Source of the DNA: Halomonas sp. HAL1
GTDB lineage: Bacteria; Pseudomonadota; Gammaproteobacteria; Pseudomonadales; Halomonadaceae
Direction: 5' to 3'
Assembly (NCBI RefSeq): GCF_030544485.1
Contig: NZ_CP130610.1
Coordinates: 2,790,001 to 2,854,000 of the forward strand
DNA length: 64,000 nt
Position numbers and translations under genes: made by a program. The notes below the pieces were generated by a model. It was not told where the DNA came from and did not search any database. It worked only from the letters and a program-made list of their open reading frames with translations. Below are positions 45,256 to 53,810 of this stretch, one piece after another (position 1 is the stretch's first letter; the number at the start of each line of letters is the position of its first letter).

Positions 45256-47535
45256 ATGAGTAAGCGAGACACGGCTTCCAAGAACGAGTCCATGAACCTT
45301 GACCTGTTCGCAGATGACGCGCCGCCCGCTGCATCTGATTCAACCGCATCGGCAACACCACCGACAGAATCAGCCGCCAGTGCCACCCAGCCGCACTCCG
45401 CGCTAAGCGATACCGCCGCGCTATTCCTACTGTGTGAGCGCTGGGTTTCCCGTGGCTGGCTGCGGGATCTGGATCTGGCCCTGGTGCGCTTTCTCGACCG
45501 CGAAACCCAGAACGCACCGCCGCTGCTGTTGCTAGGCGCGGCGTTGGCCAGCCACCAGCTTGGCCGTGGCCATGTGTGCTTGGATATAGCTGCGACGCTG
45601 GAAGCGCCGGATTTTGCGCTTTCGCTGCCGCCGGAAGGTGACGACCTAAACGACCCGCCGCCGCTACCCAGCCACGTGCTGGCCACGCTAACGCTGCCCG
45701 AATGGCAGGCCGCGCTCAGCCACCCCACGCTAATCAGCGACGGCCCCGGCAATACGCCGCTGGTAGTGAGCCACAGCGTCAATACCAGTAAACTCTACCT
45801 GCGCCGCTACTGGCAGTTCGAGCAAACCCTGCACCAGGAAATAGCGCACCGGGTTAGTACTGGCAGCACGGCTGCTAGCCCACTACTTAAAAGCGCGTTA
45901 GAAACATTATTCCCCGCCAGCAACACCCTAGATTGGCAAAAAGCCGCCTGCGCCCTCGCCGCCCGCAGCCCCTTCGCGATCATCACCGGCGGCCCCGGCA
46001 CCGGCAAAACCACCACCGTGGTGCGCCTGCTGGCCCTGCTGCAAACCCTACAGCTAGCAGAGCCCAACGCCCACCCGCTGCGCATTCGCCTAGCCGCCCC
46101 CACCGGCAAAGCCGCCGCACGGCTAAATGAATCCATCGCCGGGCAGGTGAAAGACCTACCCCTTAGCGGGTTGGAATCTCTATTAGATGAGCAGTCAGCC
46201 TCCTCATCAAATGCAATAGAAATTCCCACGGAAGTGACCACGATCCACAGGCTACTTGGCGCCCGCGCCGACACCCGCCACTTCCGCCATAACGCCGCCA
46301 ACCCGCTGGCGTTGGATGTGCTGGTGGTGGATGAAGCCTCGATGGTGGATATCGAAATGATGACGGCGCTGCTCAGCGCCCTGCCCGCCAGCGCCAAGCT
46401 GGTGCTGCTGGGGGATAAAGACCAGCTGGCATCCGTAGAAGCAGGCGCCGTGCTGGGCGACCTATGCCGCCGCGCCGACGCCGCCCACTACACACCCACC
46501 ACGGCGCAGTGGCTAGCCGAACTCACCGACCACCCGCTGCCGGAGGCATTAATCGACCCGGACGGCCAGCCGCTGGATCAAGCCATTACCATGCTGCGGG
46601 TAAGCCACCGCTTTACTGAAACAAGCGGCATCGGCCAACTCGCCCAGGCGATTAACCAGCCGCTAAGCGATGAACTAAGTGAACGGGATAAACACCAAGC
46701 CGTGCATGGCGTACTGAATAACGGCTACGCCGACCTGCACCACTTGGTACTGAAACCAGACGCACAAAACGAAGACAGCGCCCTGGAGCGCCTGGTGATC
46801 ACCGGCAGCCCAGAACGTTTTCCCAATGCAGGCGAAGGGCGCACCGACCACAAAGGCAAGCCCATCGCCCCGCCCACCGGCTACCAGCACTACCTGAATA
46901 CCCTAGCTAGTGAACGGCCTGATACGGCCCTGACGTTTGAAGAAAACGGCGACGCTTACGATGCCTGGGCGAAGGAAGTACTTAAGGCTTATAGCCTCTT
47001 TCAGCTGCTATGCGCGCTACGCAAAGGCCCCTGGGGAGTAGAAGGCTTAAACCTGCGCATCGCCAAAACCCTGCGCCGCGAAAAACTGCTGTTTGGCAAC
47101 GACCACACGCTAGAGAAAGGCTGGTTCGAAGGCCGCCCGGTGCTGGTCACCCAAAACGACTACGGCCTGAAACTGATGAACGGCGATATCGGCATCACAA
47201 TGGCGGTGCCAGATCCCCGCACGCCTGGTAGATCACTTTTACGTGTAGCCTTCGCTACCAGCGATTCAGAACACCCCATCCACTGGGTGCTGCCTTCCCG
47301 CCTGCACGCGGTAGAAACCGTATTCGCGATGACGGTACACAAATCTCAAGGCTCAGAGTTCCAGCACACCGCCCTGCTGCTACCGCAAACGCCCAACCCA
47401 ATCCTCACCCGCGAGCTGGTCTACACCGGCATCACCCGCGCCCGCGACTGGCTCACGGTGATTGAGGCCAAGCGGGGGATGTTGAATGAGGCTGTAGTAA
47501 GGGAAGTGGTTAGGGTTAGTGGGGTTAAAATTTAA
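45256..47535 (+). CDS. recD: Exodeoxyribonuclease V alpha subunit
   Basis: A 759-aa SF1B helicase with Walker A TGGPGTGKTTTVV, Walker B LVVDEASMVDI, GDKDQLASVEAG and motif VI-like TGITRARDWLTV. It is the 5'-3' motor of RecBCD. ATG 45256 follows GAGGA overlapping the recB stop; an in-frame start 72 bp earlier lies inside recB. The acidic/Ala-rich N-terminal 50 residues are variable. The last codons (SGVKI then stop) are unlike the second copy of this 3' end at 56.5-56.75 kb, suggesting the terminus was replaced. Confidence 0.96.
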   Translation: MSKRDTASKNESMNLDLFADDAPPAASDSTASATPPTESAASATQPHSALSDTAALFLLCERWVSRGWLRDLDLALVRFLDRETQNAPPLLLLGAALASHQLGRGHVCLDIAATLEAPDFALSLPPEGDDLNDPPPLPSHVLATLTLPEWQAALSHPTLISDGPGNTPLVVSHSVNTSKLYLRRYWQFEQTLHQEIAHRVSTGSTAASPLLKSALETLFPASNTLDWQKAACALAARSPFAIITGGPGTGKTTTVVRLLALLQTLQLAEPNAHPLRIRLAAPTGKAAARLNESIAGQVKDLPLSGLESLLDEQSASSSNAIEIPTEVTTIHRLLGARADTRHFRHNAANPLALDVLVVDEASMVDIEMMTALLSALPASAKLVLLGDKDQLASVEAGAVLGDLCRRADAAHYTPTTAQWLAELTDHPLPEALIDPDGQPLDQAITMLRVSHRFTETSGIGQLAQAINQPLSDELSERDKHQAVHGVLNNGYADLHHLVLKPDAQNEDSALERLVITGSPERFPNAGEGRTDHKGKPIAPPTGYQHYLNTLASERPDTALTFEENGDAYDAWAKEVLKAYSLFQLLCALRKGPWGVEGLNLRIAKTLRREKLLFGNDHTLEKGWFEGRPVLVTQNDYGLKLMNGDIGITMAVPDPRTPGRSLLRVAFATSDSEHPIHWVLPSRLHAVETVFAMTVHKSQGSEFQHTALLLPQTPNPILTRELVYTGITRARDWLTVIEAKRGMLNEAVVREVVRVSGVKI

Positions 47536-47645
47536 AACATCAAACCATAAAACTAGTACGCAGCTAAAAAAAGAAATACAATGATAGCTTTACCAGCCCT
47601 AAAACTATTTACCTCAGCCAAACAAAAGCAGCTTTAAACTACCGA

Positions 47646-48911
47646 ATGAATCAATTCAGAAACCATAATCAAAATTTAATTAGAGCCATCGAAAACATTG
47701 TGGATAGCGGAGATTCAAACCAACTATCTGATCTAATTGACTTAGATGGTATAGATTTAATTGCTCGTCAACTGTTAACAGCTGAGGAAATGAAGAATGC
47801 TGGTAGTTTTTTCACAGGACAAGCTTTATCCAGTAGATTAATAGCTGACATAAAAAACACTATCACAGAAAACTCGGTAATACTTGACCCAACCTGTGGC
47901 ACTGGAAATTTACTTATTGAAGCATCACGTCAATTAGCTATACAAAAAGGGCTCAAAGATACTCTTTCAAAATGGGGAGAGCAACTATCTGGTTATGATA
48001 TAAACCCATCTTTTGTCGATGCTGCAAAACTAAGAATTATTCTTGAGGCTATCAACCGTGGTGCAAATAAAGATTGCAGCATTGACGAAGCCATGTTGTT
48101 ACTTAAAAAAATATTGGCAAAAAACACATTAGAAACCACCAAAAAAGATCTAAAAAAAGTAACTCATATATTAATGAATCCTCCTTTCTCCAACTGGCAA
48201 CTAGATGCTCCAGACTACTTTAGTAGTGGAAAAACTAACGCTGCAAGTGTGCTTTTGATTCATTTCATAAGAGCGATGAGGGAAGGCTGTTATATTAACG
48301 CAATTCTTCCAGATGTTATCAGATCTGGAAGTCGTTATGTAAAAACTCGACAATTTAGCAATGATAACATTGCTGCTGATTGTACTGTATGGGGAAGGTT
48401 TAACAAAAAAACGAATGTTGATGTATTTATTTTAGCAGGTAAAAAAGTTAATAAGAAGACGGGAATCAAGTGGCAGAAGGAAAGCCATGAACGCCCCGCG
48501 GTGTCTTCACGTTATTTAATAAAAATAGGACCTCTCGTTTCATATCGAGATAAAGAGGAAGGGCCGTTAGCGCCTTATATACATCAAAAAAACTCCCCGC
48601 ATGGTAAAGCTATATCCTATATCTCTGAAAAGAGAAGGTTTAAGGGAAAATTATATACACCACCTTTTGTCGTAGTCAAAAGAACGTCTAGCCCAAAAGA
48701 TAATCCAAGAGCTTCAGCAACATTGGTACTAGGCAAAAAACCTATCGCGGTTGAAAATCACATGGTCATAATCAAGCCTTTTAGTGGTTGTTTAGATGAG
48801 TGCTTAAAGCTACTCCATATTTTAGATAAAGAAACCACCACCGACTTCTTAAATGAGAGAATCCGTCTTAGACATTTAACAGTCAAAGCCATTGGAGAAA
48901 TCCCACTTTGA
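47646..48911 (+). CDS. N6-adenine DNA methyltransferase (Type I/IIG-like methylase domain)
   Basis: A 421-aa stand-alone methylase. Motif X/N-terminal KNAGSFFTGQALSSRL, AdoMet motif I LDPTCGTGNLLIEA (about residue 82) and catalytic motif IV ILMNPPFSNW (about residue 178) are intact, the gamma-class (NPPF) arrangement. The C-terminal part lacks an obvious target-recognition duplex and no nuclease domain is fused. It is AT-rich, unlike recD 110 bp upstream, a sign of transfer. It converges on a HEPN-DUF262 operon (13 bp between stops), so the three genes may form one defence cassette (inference). Confidence 0.88.
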   Translation: MNQFRNHNQNLIRAIENIVDSGDSNQLSDLIDLDGIDLIARQLLTAEEMKNAGSFFTGQALSSRLIADIKNTITENSVILDPTCGTGNLLIEASRQLAIQKGLKDTLSKWGEQLSGYDINPSFVDAAKLRIILEAINRGANKDCSIDEAMLLLKKILAKNTLETTKKDLKKVTHILMNPPFSNWQLDAPDYFSSGKTNAASVLLIHFIRAMREGCYINAILPDVIRSGSRYVKTRQFSNDNIAADCTVWGRFNKKTNVDVFILAGKKVNKKTGIKWQKESHERPAVSSRYLIKIGPLVSYRDKEEGPLAPYIHQKNSPHGKAISYISEKRRFKGKLYTPPFVVVKRTSSPKDNPRASATLVLGKKPIAVENHMVIIKPFSGCLDECLKLLHILDKETTTDFLNERIRLRHLTVKAIGEIPL

Positions 48912-48923
48912 AGCACCTAAACA

Positions 48924-49568
48924 CTATTTAAGATACTCTTTATTAGAAGCGGCATTTATAACAATATTTTGAAATGTCATTATCATAGCCAGCAGGTCAT
49001 CTTCAAGTTCACCGTAAATTCGCTCCAAATCATCATTACTTAGCTTTTCACCATGTGCTACTTTATTTCTATTATCAACCATCACTACATCAATAAAATT
49101 TTCTTTTAGTGAAAATGGTTTTGTATCTAATGCTAACTGATGCATTATATTAAACAAAACGCCAGTCTTTAGGTTAGACTCAGTATCAACAACTCTTTTT
49201 TCATTTATTTTTAAATTATCATTATCAGCATATATAATATATTCAAATATTTCTTTTTGCGAGGGGTGTTTTTTAAGCGAAAACCCCTTTGAAAATCTAT
49301 CAGCCAAGCTTGACTGTAGAAAATTTTCTTTTAAATCTCTGTATTTAGGAGATATATGATTCAAATAACATACGTAGGCTTGTGATCCGCATTTTAAATA
49401 GCCTTCCCAATGAGAATAAAGTAACGCTACAGCTGACTTATACAATATAAGCTTTTCATTTTTACTTGCTTTCTCTATCATAAACTTAATAGTTGTAAAC
49501 TCACGTTTTCGCCACGCTAAATCTTCATCTAAAGTAGACTCTAACTCATATAACGACCTAACCTTCAT
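48924..49568 (-). CDS. MAE_28990/MAE_18760-type HEPN nuclease
   Basis: A 214-aa helical protein. The HEPN RNase motif Rx4H is intact as DNRNKVAHGE (about residue 172). The segment SAVALLYSHWEGYLKCGSQA is the family's conserved helix. HEPN domains of this type are predicted RNases of biological-conflict systems. ATG 49568 is used; it overlaps the end of the DUF262 gene by 11 bp, so the two are cotranscribed and coupled. AT-rich composition. Confidence 0.85.
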   Translation of the reverse strand: MKVRSLYELESTLDEDLAWRKREFTTIKFMIEKASKNEKLILYKSAVALLYSHWEGYLKCGSQAYVCYLNHISPKYRDLKENFLQSSLADRFSKGFSLKKHPSQKEIFEYIIYADNDNLKINEKRVVDTESNLKTGVLFNIMHQLALDTKPFSLKENFIDVVMVDNRNKVAHGEKLSNDDLERIYGELEDDLLAMIMTFQNIVINAASNKEYLK

Positions 49569-50679
49569 TAAAAACCTCAACACCTAACTGGTTCATCTTA
49601 ACCATCCTATCAAGGGGTCTTACACGCCGTGTTAAGGTATTAACAAACTCCTCTTCAGCTGTAAGCTTTTTAGATTTTTCATTTACTTTGCTTATAATAT
49701 ATTCCTCATTTTGTCCATTTTCAAGCGCACTGGAAACCCCCTTAGTTAGCGCCTCATATACAGGTAAAGAAACAGCCCCCTCACGTTTATCCTTGGCGTG
49801 ATTAAACTTTTTAAAAGAATCCTCACCTAGAGACTTATTAAATATAGCGAATGTTTTCTTAAAAATATCAGCCTCTAAATCATAATCAAAATCACTTTCT
49901 TTTTTGAACATATTATTCAACTGTTCATCTAAATACGGTCCGACATCGACATGATCGCCTCTAGTCTCAGGTGAAGAGTATCTATGTACAAAGAACCTTA
50001 AAGCAAGTTCTTCACCATAACATTCCTCTTGCTGTTTTTCTGAGATTGGAATAGTAGCCTTAAAATCATCTAATTGCGAAATACTCTGCAACCAAGAAAA
50101 GGCTTCACTATTAATCATCAGCAGCATACAGTTCCTCACTTCCTGATCTGAAAGCTTTGACCCACCAGTATTCAGCCTCTGAAATAACTCAAATTTAGTA
50201 TCGCCTTCGCTTTCTTTTTTTATGATTTTTATATCTACTTTCTCTCTTTTGAATATCCGTTTTATCTCAACATGAATTTCATTATCAAGGTCTTCTTCAT
50301 CACTCCATTTTTTACCTTCCAAAGCTGGAAGGTATCTTGTCTTTTTCAGCTGTAATGGAGGCAGAACTGCACCATCTTCTCCCTTTAACTTCCCTAAAAA
50401 AGAGAAGATAGTGGATAATCTTTGAAGCCCATCTACTACATCCCAAATACCATCATCCCTTTGAGCCACAAAGATAGAAGGCAAAGGTATACCAAGTAAT
50501 ATTGACTCGATTAATTTACTTTTTTGCTCCTCACTCCATCTATAAACACGCTGAAATTCGGGGTGTATATCTAACTCACCATCTTCATATAAATTGGCAA
50601 GCTCTCCAATAGACATCGGATAGGCATCAGTATGCACCTGTACACGAGCGACATCAATTTGACTTCTCAAATCTTCCAT
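49558..50679 (-). CDS. DUF262 domain protein (GmrS/ParB-like nuclease family)
   Basis: A 373-aa protein with an N-terminal DUF262 fold: IGELANLYEDGELDIHPEFQ followed by RVYRWSEEQ, LIESILLGIPLPSIFVAQ and the DGxQR motif as VVDGLQRLSTI (about residue 83). In GmrSD this domain hydrolyses NTP and directs DNA cutting of modified phage DNA. The C-terminal HNH/DUF1524 domain of GmrD is not present; instead a HEPN protein follows, so the effector is probably the partner. The ATG has AAGGAGAG upstream. Confidence 0.88.
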   Translation of the reverse strand: MEDLRSQIDVARVQVHTDAYPMSIGELANLYEDGELDIHPEFQRVYRWSEEQKSKLIESILLGIPLPSIFVAQRDDGIWDVVDGLQRLSTIFSFLGKLKGEDGAVLPPLQLKKTRYLPALEGKKWSDEEDLDNEIHVEIKRIFKREKVDIKIIKKESEGDTKFELFQRLNTGGSKLSDQEVRNCMLLMINSEAFSWLQSISQLDDFKATIPISEKQQEECYGEELALRFFVHRYSSPETRGDHVDVGPYLDEQLNNMFKKESDFDYDLEADIFKKTFAIFNKSLGEDSFKKFNHAKDKREGAVSLPVYEALTKGVSSALENGQNEEYIISKVNEKSKKLTAEEEFVNTLTRRVRPLDRMVKMNQLGVEVFNEG

Positions 50680-51065
50680 ATTCTCTCCTTAATAATAAAC
50701 AACCTTATCATACCACTGCAATATTATTTACTTCGAAAGAAAACCACTCTCCATAAAAAGGGGTTATCGTATTTTTTCGCATACCGCTTTCTCATAATTT
50801 TTGTATATAGCTATTTAACCCGTGACCAGAAGTAGCAACCCTTTTCATTTTATTAATACTAGCGACGCCAGCACTTAGATCTGTATAAAGGTAAAATTAT
50901 CTATCTCTAGACTGGACGTCAACTTCTCCATCTGTCACATTATAAGCAAGGACACTGGAGTTACCATTTACATTTTTATATATTTCCATTACTTCTTTAT
51001 AGCCTTATACAGTCACAACAACAACCTAACACTAGCAATAGAGTATTGTATATATTGATAGATTA
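50680..51065. other. AT-rich intergenic stretch without a convincing gene
   Basis: A 386-bp low-GC segment between the DUF262 gene and the IS30-split ORF. It contains the DUF262 promoter region on the left and one 30-aa candidate ORF at 50897-50989. A 67-aa frame on + covering 50632-50835 overlaps the DUF262 start and looks spurious. Confidence 0.6.
50897..50989 (-). CDS. Possible truncated KTSC-like small ORF, 30 aa
   Basis: Reads MEIYKNVNGNSSVLAYNVTD and then GEVDVQ before a stop. The pattern resembles the start of short KTSC-type domains (YKxVxGxSxVxxY), but is cut off. The preceding Shine-Dalgarno is weak (AAGAAG). Either a remnant or a very small protein. Confidence 0.25.
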   Translation of the reverse strand: MEIYKNVNGNSSVLAYNVTDGEVDVQSRDR

Positions 51066-51295
51066 TTAATTTCCATTTACCTTAATTTCTACACTGGCAC
51101 TGTGTATCGCATACCCATTCTTATTTATTTGTCGCTGTACATCTATTTGATCTAGGGCGATTCGGGAGTTATTTAGATCAAGAAAAATCGAAGTTTTAAA
51201 GGGGGATAATGACAAAACATCAGGATCAATGTCTTTAGGTAATTTCAAACTAGCAACATCAGTTCCGGAAGGTACAGAAAGCTTGGCCGCAGAAA
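51066..51295 (-). pseudogene. 3' part of a small gene interrupted by IS30
   Basis: The frame reads SAAKLSVPSGTDVASLKLPK and on through SPFKTSIFLDLNNSRIALDQ to KVNGN-stop. The upstream end runs straight into the IS30 left repeat. The matching 5' part lies across the element at 52370-52431. Rejoined with a one-base overlap at the junction, the gene would encode about 95 aa starting MKIDIYKSTMNGDKYL. I do not recognise its function with confidence. Confidence 0.65.
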
Positions 51296-51302
51296 CTGAG
51301 TG

Positions 51303-51331
51303 CAACACCTAAGAATTTTAGTAAGGTGTTG
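51303..51331 (+). promoter_or_regulatory. Hairpin just upstream of the IS30 transposase start
   Basis: CAACACCT (51303-51310) pairs perfectly with AGGTGTTG (51324-51331) around a 13-nt loop, ending 5 bp before the transposase ATG. In mRNA entering from outside it would sequester the ribosome-binding region, which is a known way for IS elements to avoid activation by neighbouring promoters. Role inferred. Confidence 0.5.
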
Positions 51332-51336
51332 GATTT

Positions 51337-52353
51337 ATGTCCTATTCAGAACTCAGCATCGAAGAACGTGCCACCATACAGGTAAGCCTCAGGCAAGGCA
51401 TGAGTCTCCGCCAGATTGCTCACATGTTGAGACGTTCTCCGTCTACCCTCAGCCGTGAAGTACGGCGCAACCAAACTCAGTCAGGTGCCTACTGTGCTCA
51501 TAGTGCGCAGACGCACCGCTGCGCTCGACGCATGGTTTGTCGCCCAAAACGTAAGCTGCTGTTGGGTAGTGAACGCTTTGAGCTGGTCATTCATATGCTT
51601 CGCAACCGCTTGTCTCCAGAACAAATAGCAGGCAAGCTCAAACGCATGATGACGCCCAGTTTTGAAGATGCTTACGTCTGCCGTGAGACGGTCTACAACG
51701 CCATTTACGCCTTGCCTGTGGGCCAGCTTAAGAAAGAGTTGATTCACTGCCTGCGCCAAGGAAAATCGACCCGTAAGCCTCGCCGTGGTCAGGTCGATCG
51801 CCGTGGCCAAATACCCGACATGGTGAGCATTCACCTTCGGCCACCGGAGATAGAGAAGCGCGAAATGCCAGGCCACTGGGAGGGCGATTTAATCAAAGGT
51901 AAGAACAATGCCTCTGCAGTCGGCACGTTAGTTGAACTCAGCAGTGGCTACGTCATCCTCGCCAAATTACATGACGCCACAGCGACCTCAGCTGTTGAGG
52001 GATTTAGCGCAGCACTCAACCGAATGCCACTAGCCGCACGCAAGAGCATGACGTATGACCAAGGCCGAGAAATGGCTAAGCATGCACAGATTACCCAAGC
52101 AACGGGTGTTGCAATCTACTTTTGTGACCCTCACAGCCCATGGCAACGCGGTAGCAATGAAAACATCAATGGCTTGATACGGCAGTATTTACCGAAAGGG
52201 ACGGATCTGTCGCACCACACCCAAGAGGAACTTGATGCCATTGCATTACAGCTGAATATGCGGCCTCGAAAGCGCTTTGACTTCAGGTGCCCAGTTGAAG
52301 TGCTGGGCGAAATATTGGCGAAACACCAAGAAAGCCCACCAGCCATTCATTAA
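51337..52353 (+). CDS. IS30-family transposase
   Basis: A 338-aa transposase. The N-terminal HTH reads SIEERATIQVSLRQGMSLRQ then IAHMLRRSPSTLSREVRRN. The DDE domain has PGHWEGDLIKG (first Asp), MTYDQGREMA (second Asp) and SPWQRGSNENINGLIRQYLP with the catalytic Glu. The C-terminal NMRPRKRFDF is typical. Complete and without frameshift, so probably active. Confidence 0.96.
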   Translation: MSYSELSIEERATIQVSLRQGMSLRQIAHMLRRSPSTLSREVRRNQTQSGAYCAHSAQTHRCARRMVCRPKRKLLLGSERFELVIHMLRNRLSPEQIAGKLKRMMTPSFEDAYVCRETVYNAIYALPVGQLKKELIHCLRQGKSTRKPRRGQVDRRGQIPDMVSIHLRPPEIEKREMPGHWEGDLIKGKNNASAVGTLVELSSGYVILAKLHDATATSAVEGFSAALNRMPLAARKSMTYDQGREMAKHAQITQATGVAIYFCDPHSPWQRGSNENINGLIRQYLPKGTDLSHHTQEELDAIALQLNMRPRKRFDFRCPVEVLGEILAKHQESPPAIH

Positions 52354-52369
52354 GTAGCGTTGCACTCAG

Positions 52370-52431
52370 AGACAGCATCCACCAAGATATTTATCGCCGT
52401 TCATAGTACTTTTATAGATATCAATCTTCAT
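52370..52431 (-). pseudogene. 5' part of the IS30-split small gene
   Basis: ATG at 52431 opens MKIDIYKSTMNGDKYLGGCC and runs into the IS30 right end. See 51066-51295 for the remainder. The beginning resembles small proteins starting M(K/R)xDIYxxxxxGKY. Confidence 0.6.
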
Positions 52432-52536
52432 CTTTAAACTCTCTTAATGTTTCGGAAGAATTTTCAATATTGGCTATTATTCAGTTCATAATACAACTTT
52501 ATCACTACTTACCATCTCATCACATACATAATATGA

Positions 52537-52698
52537 TCAAACCACTTCCACTAAGCCAAACCTCTGCACGCCTCCACGTTGAATATAGTGCCGTGGCGGG
52601 TAGCGCAGTTGGATGGAGTCAGCAAGTAGCTTGCCATCCACATGCACCCGCACGCGCTGGTTAACGGGGTGGAGCTCGATGCGAGGTGCTTGTGGCAT
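52537..52698 (-). pseudogene. DUF427 remnant, copy 1
   Basis: 53 codons: MPQAPRIELHPVNQRVRVHV then DGKLLADS and RYPPRHYIQR, followed by unrelated residues. DUF427 (NTP_transf_9) proteins normally continue after YYxPREDV with about 60 more residues. The same N-terminal module recurs at 55713-55994 and 60008-60136, each with the shared 5' flank GCTCTAGTAAAATTAGCCTA or a variant. Confidence 0.65.
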
Positions 52699-52904
52699 TA
52701 GGTTGTTCCCTGCGGCGATTTTTCGCTCTAGTAAAATTAGCCTAGCAGCAAAGTTCATTGAAGCCCATGCTCGGTTCATAAAACTTTAGGATGCGGCGGT
52801 AATTTGCGTCATGCCCATACTACCCTCTATTCCATACAACCGCCCCGCTAGTGCCTTTCTTTACCAGGCATGGTGGCGCTTTGCCCATGAGCCGGTCTTG
52901 GTAG

Positions 52905-53345
52905 TTAGCTCTGCCTTACCCTCCCGCTTGCCTGGGTGGTGAGGAGCAAGCCGCTCACAATCAGCCCAGCCCCAATGAAATCCCCCATGCGCAACGGCTC
53001 CCCTAGTATTAGATAAGCGAGTAGTACGCCGAAGAACGGATTAAGAAGATGATAGCTTGATGCCGTCGAGGCGCCGCTGATGCGGATCAGTACTAGCCAG
53101 GACTCATTCCGCCGATCGTCATGACAAGTACAAGATATGCAATCGCTATCATCGTAGCGGTAGAAGGCACGGCAAGCGGCTGCCCAAATACCATGGCCAT
53201 AGGAAGAAGCGCGATGGATTGCCAGAGATTGGCCTGCAAGACGGGAAGGCCAACTCCTTGGCCGCGGAAGAACACGGTGCCACTGGCAAAAAGCGAGCAT
53301 GCCCCCAGTTGCCATAAGCACTCCCCAAATATCAACCTGCAGCCC
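52905..53345 (-). pseudogene. EamA transporter remnant, copy 1 (C-terminal half, two frameshifts)
   Basis: Three frames together give VDIWGVLMATGGMLAF, then ASGTVFFRGQGVGLPVLQAN followed by LWQSIALLPMAMVFGQ, then WLVLIRISGASTASSYHLLN and GEPLRMGDFIGAGLIV, the second EamA repeat. One shift is at the T5 tract near 53290, another near 53100. The N-terminal half is missing; the gene abuts an LysR fragment on the other strand at about 53.34 kb. About 80% like copy 2 by eye. Confidence 0.75.
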
Positions 53346-53667
53346 GCTAGCAATGCCAGAGATGACACAAAGCCTGAAACGGCTGGAGGAAATACTTGGT
53401 TGTAAGTTGCTTGAATGCCATCCAGGTCACTTCTTTAGTTTGCCGACAGACGGCGAGCGTATTCTTTCCGCCGTCAATGAGATACTTGCTCGTACGTCTG
53501 AGGCGGTGAGTGCCATGCAACAACTGGAAATTGCCGGACGCCTGCTGATTGGTGTTCCCGATGATTTCAAGGTGGTGGATCTACATGGCGCTATTCCCCG
53601 GTGCGCCGAGCTAAACCGCAATCTGCGCCAGGAAGTTGTCTCTGCGCTTTCCCGAGGCTCGCAGTAG
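53340..53667 (+). pseudogene. LysR-type regulator remnant
   Basis: About 105 codons: the recognition helix region MTQSLKRLEEILGCKLLECH, the linker SEAVSAMQQLEIAG, then LLIGVPDDFKVVDL and QEVVSALSRGSQ-stop. It lacks the first HTH helices and most of the effector domain. It was probably divergent from the EamA remnant before a deletion fused their interiors. Confidence 0.7.
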
Positions 53668-53810
53668 ATCACTTAGTTGTTAATGAGCCGCCAATACTGC
53701 CCCTCATTCATTACGTTTCGTAAAGTGTCCCTGACCAAATCTTCATTATTCATAATCATTGTATCTCGCTAGCCTTTCCTTAGTAACAAACCCACTAAGG
53801 AGAGATTCCA

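Larger units (their letters stand above)
51296..52369 (+). mobile_element. IS30-family insertion sequence
   Basis: Bounded by an 11-bp perfect terminal inverted repeat, CTGAGTGCAAC (51296-51306) and GTTGCACTCAG (52359-52369). About 1.07 kb, one transposase gene. No clear target duplication is readable at the junctions. It splits a small reverse-strand ORF. Confidence 0.88.

Noticed and set aside
47646..50679. A classical Type I restriction-modification or BREX locus
   Set aside because: No specificity subunit, HsdR, PglZ, BrxC or Lon-like gene is present; only a lone methylase next to DUF262-HEPN.
50632..50835. 67-aa hydrophobic frame on + at the DUF262 start
   Set aside because: Overlaps the DUF262 5' end and promoter; AT-rich sequence gives chance hydrophobic frames.
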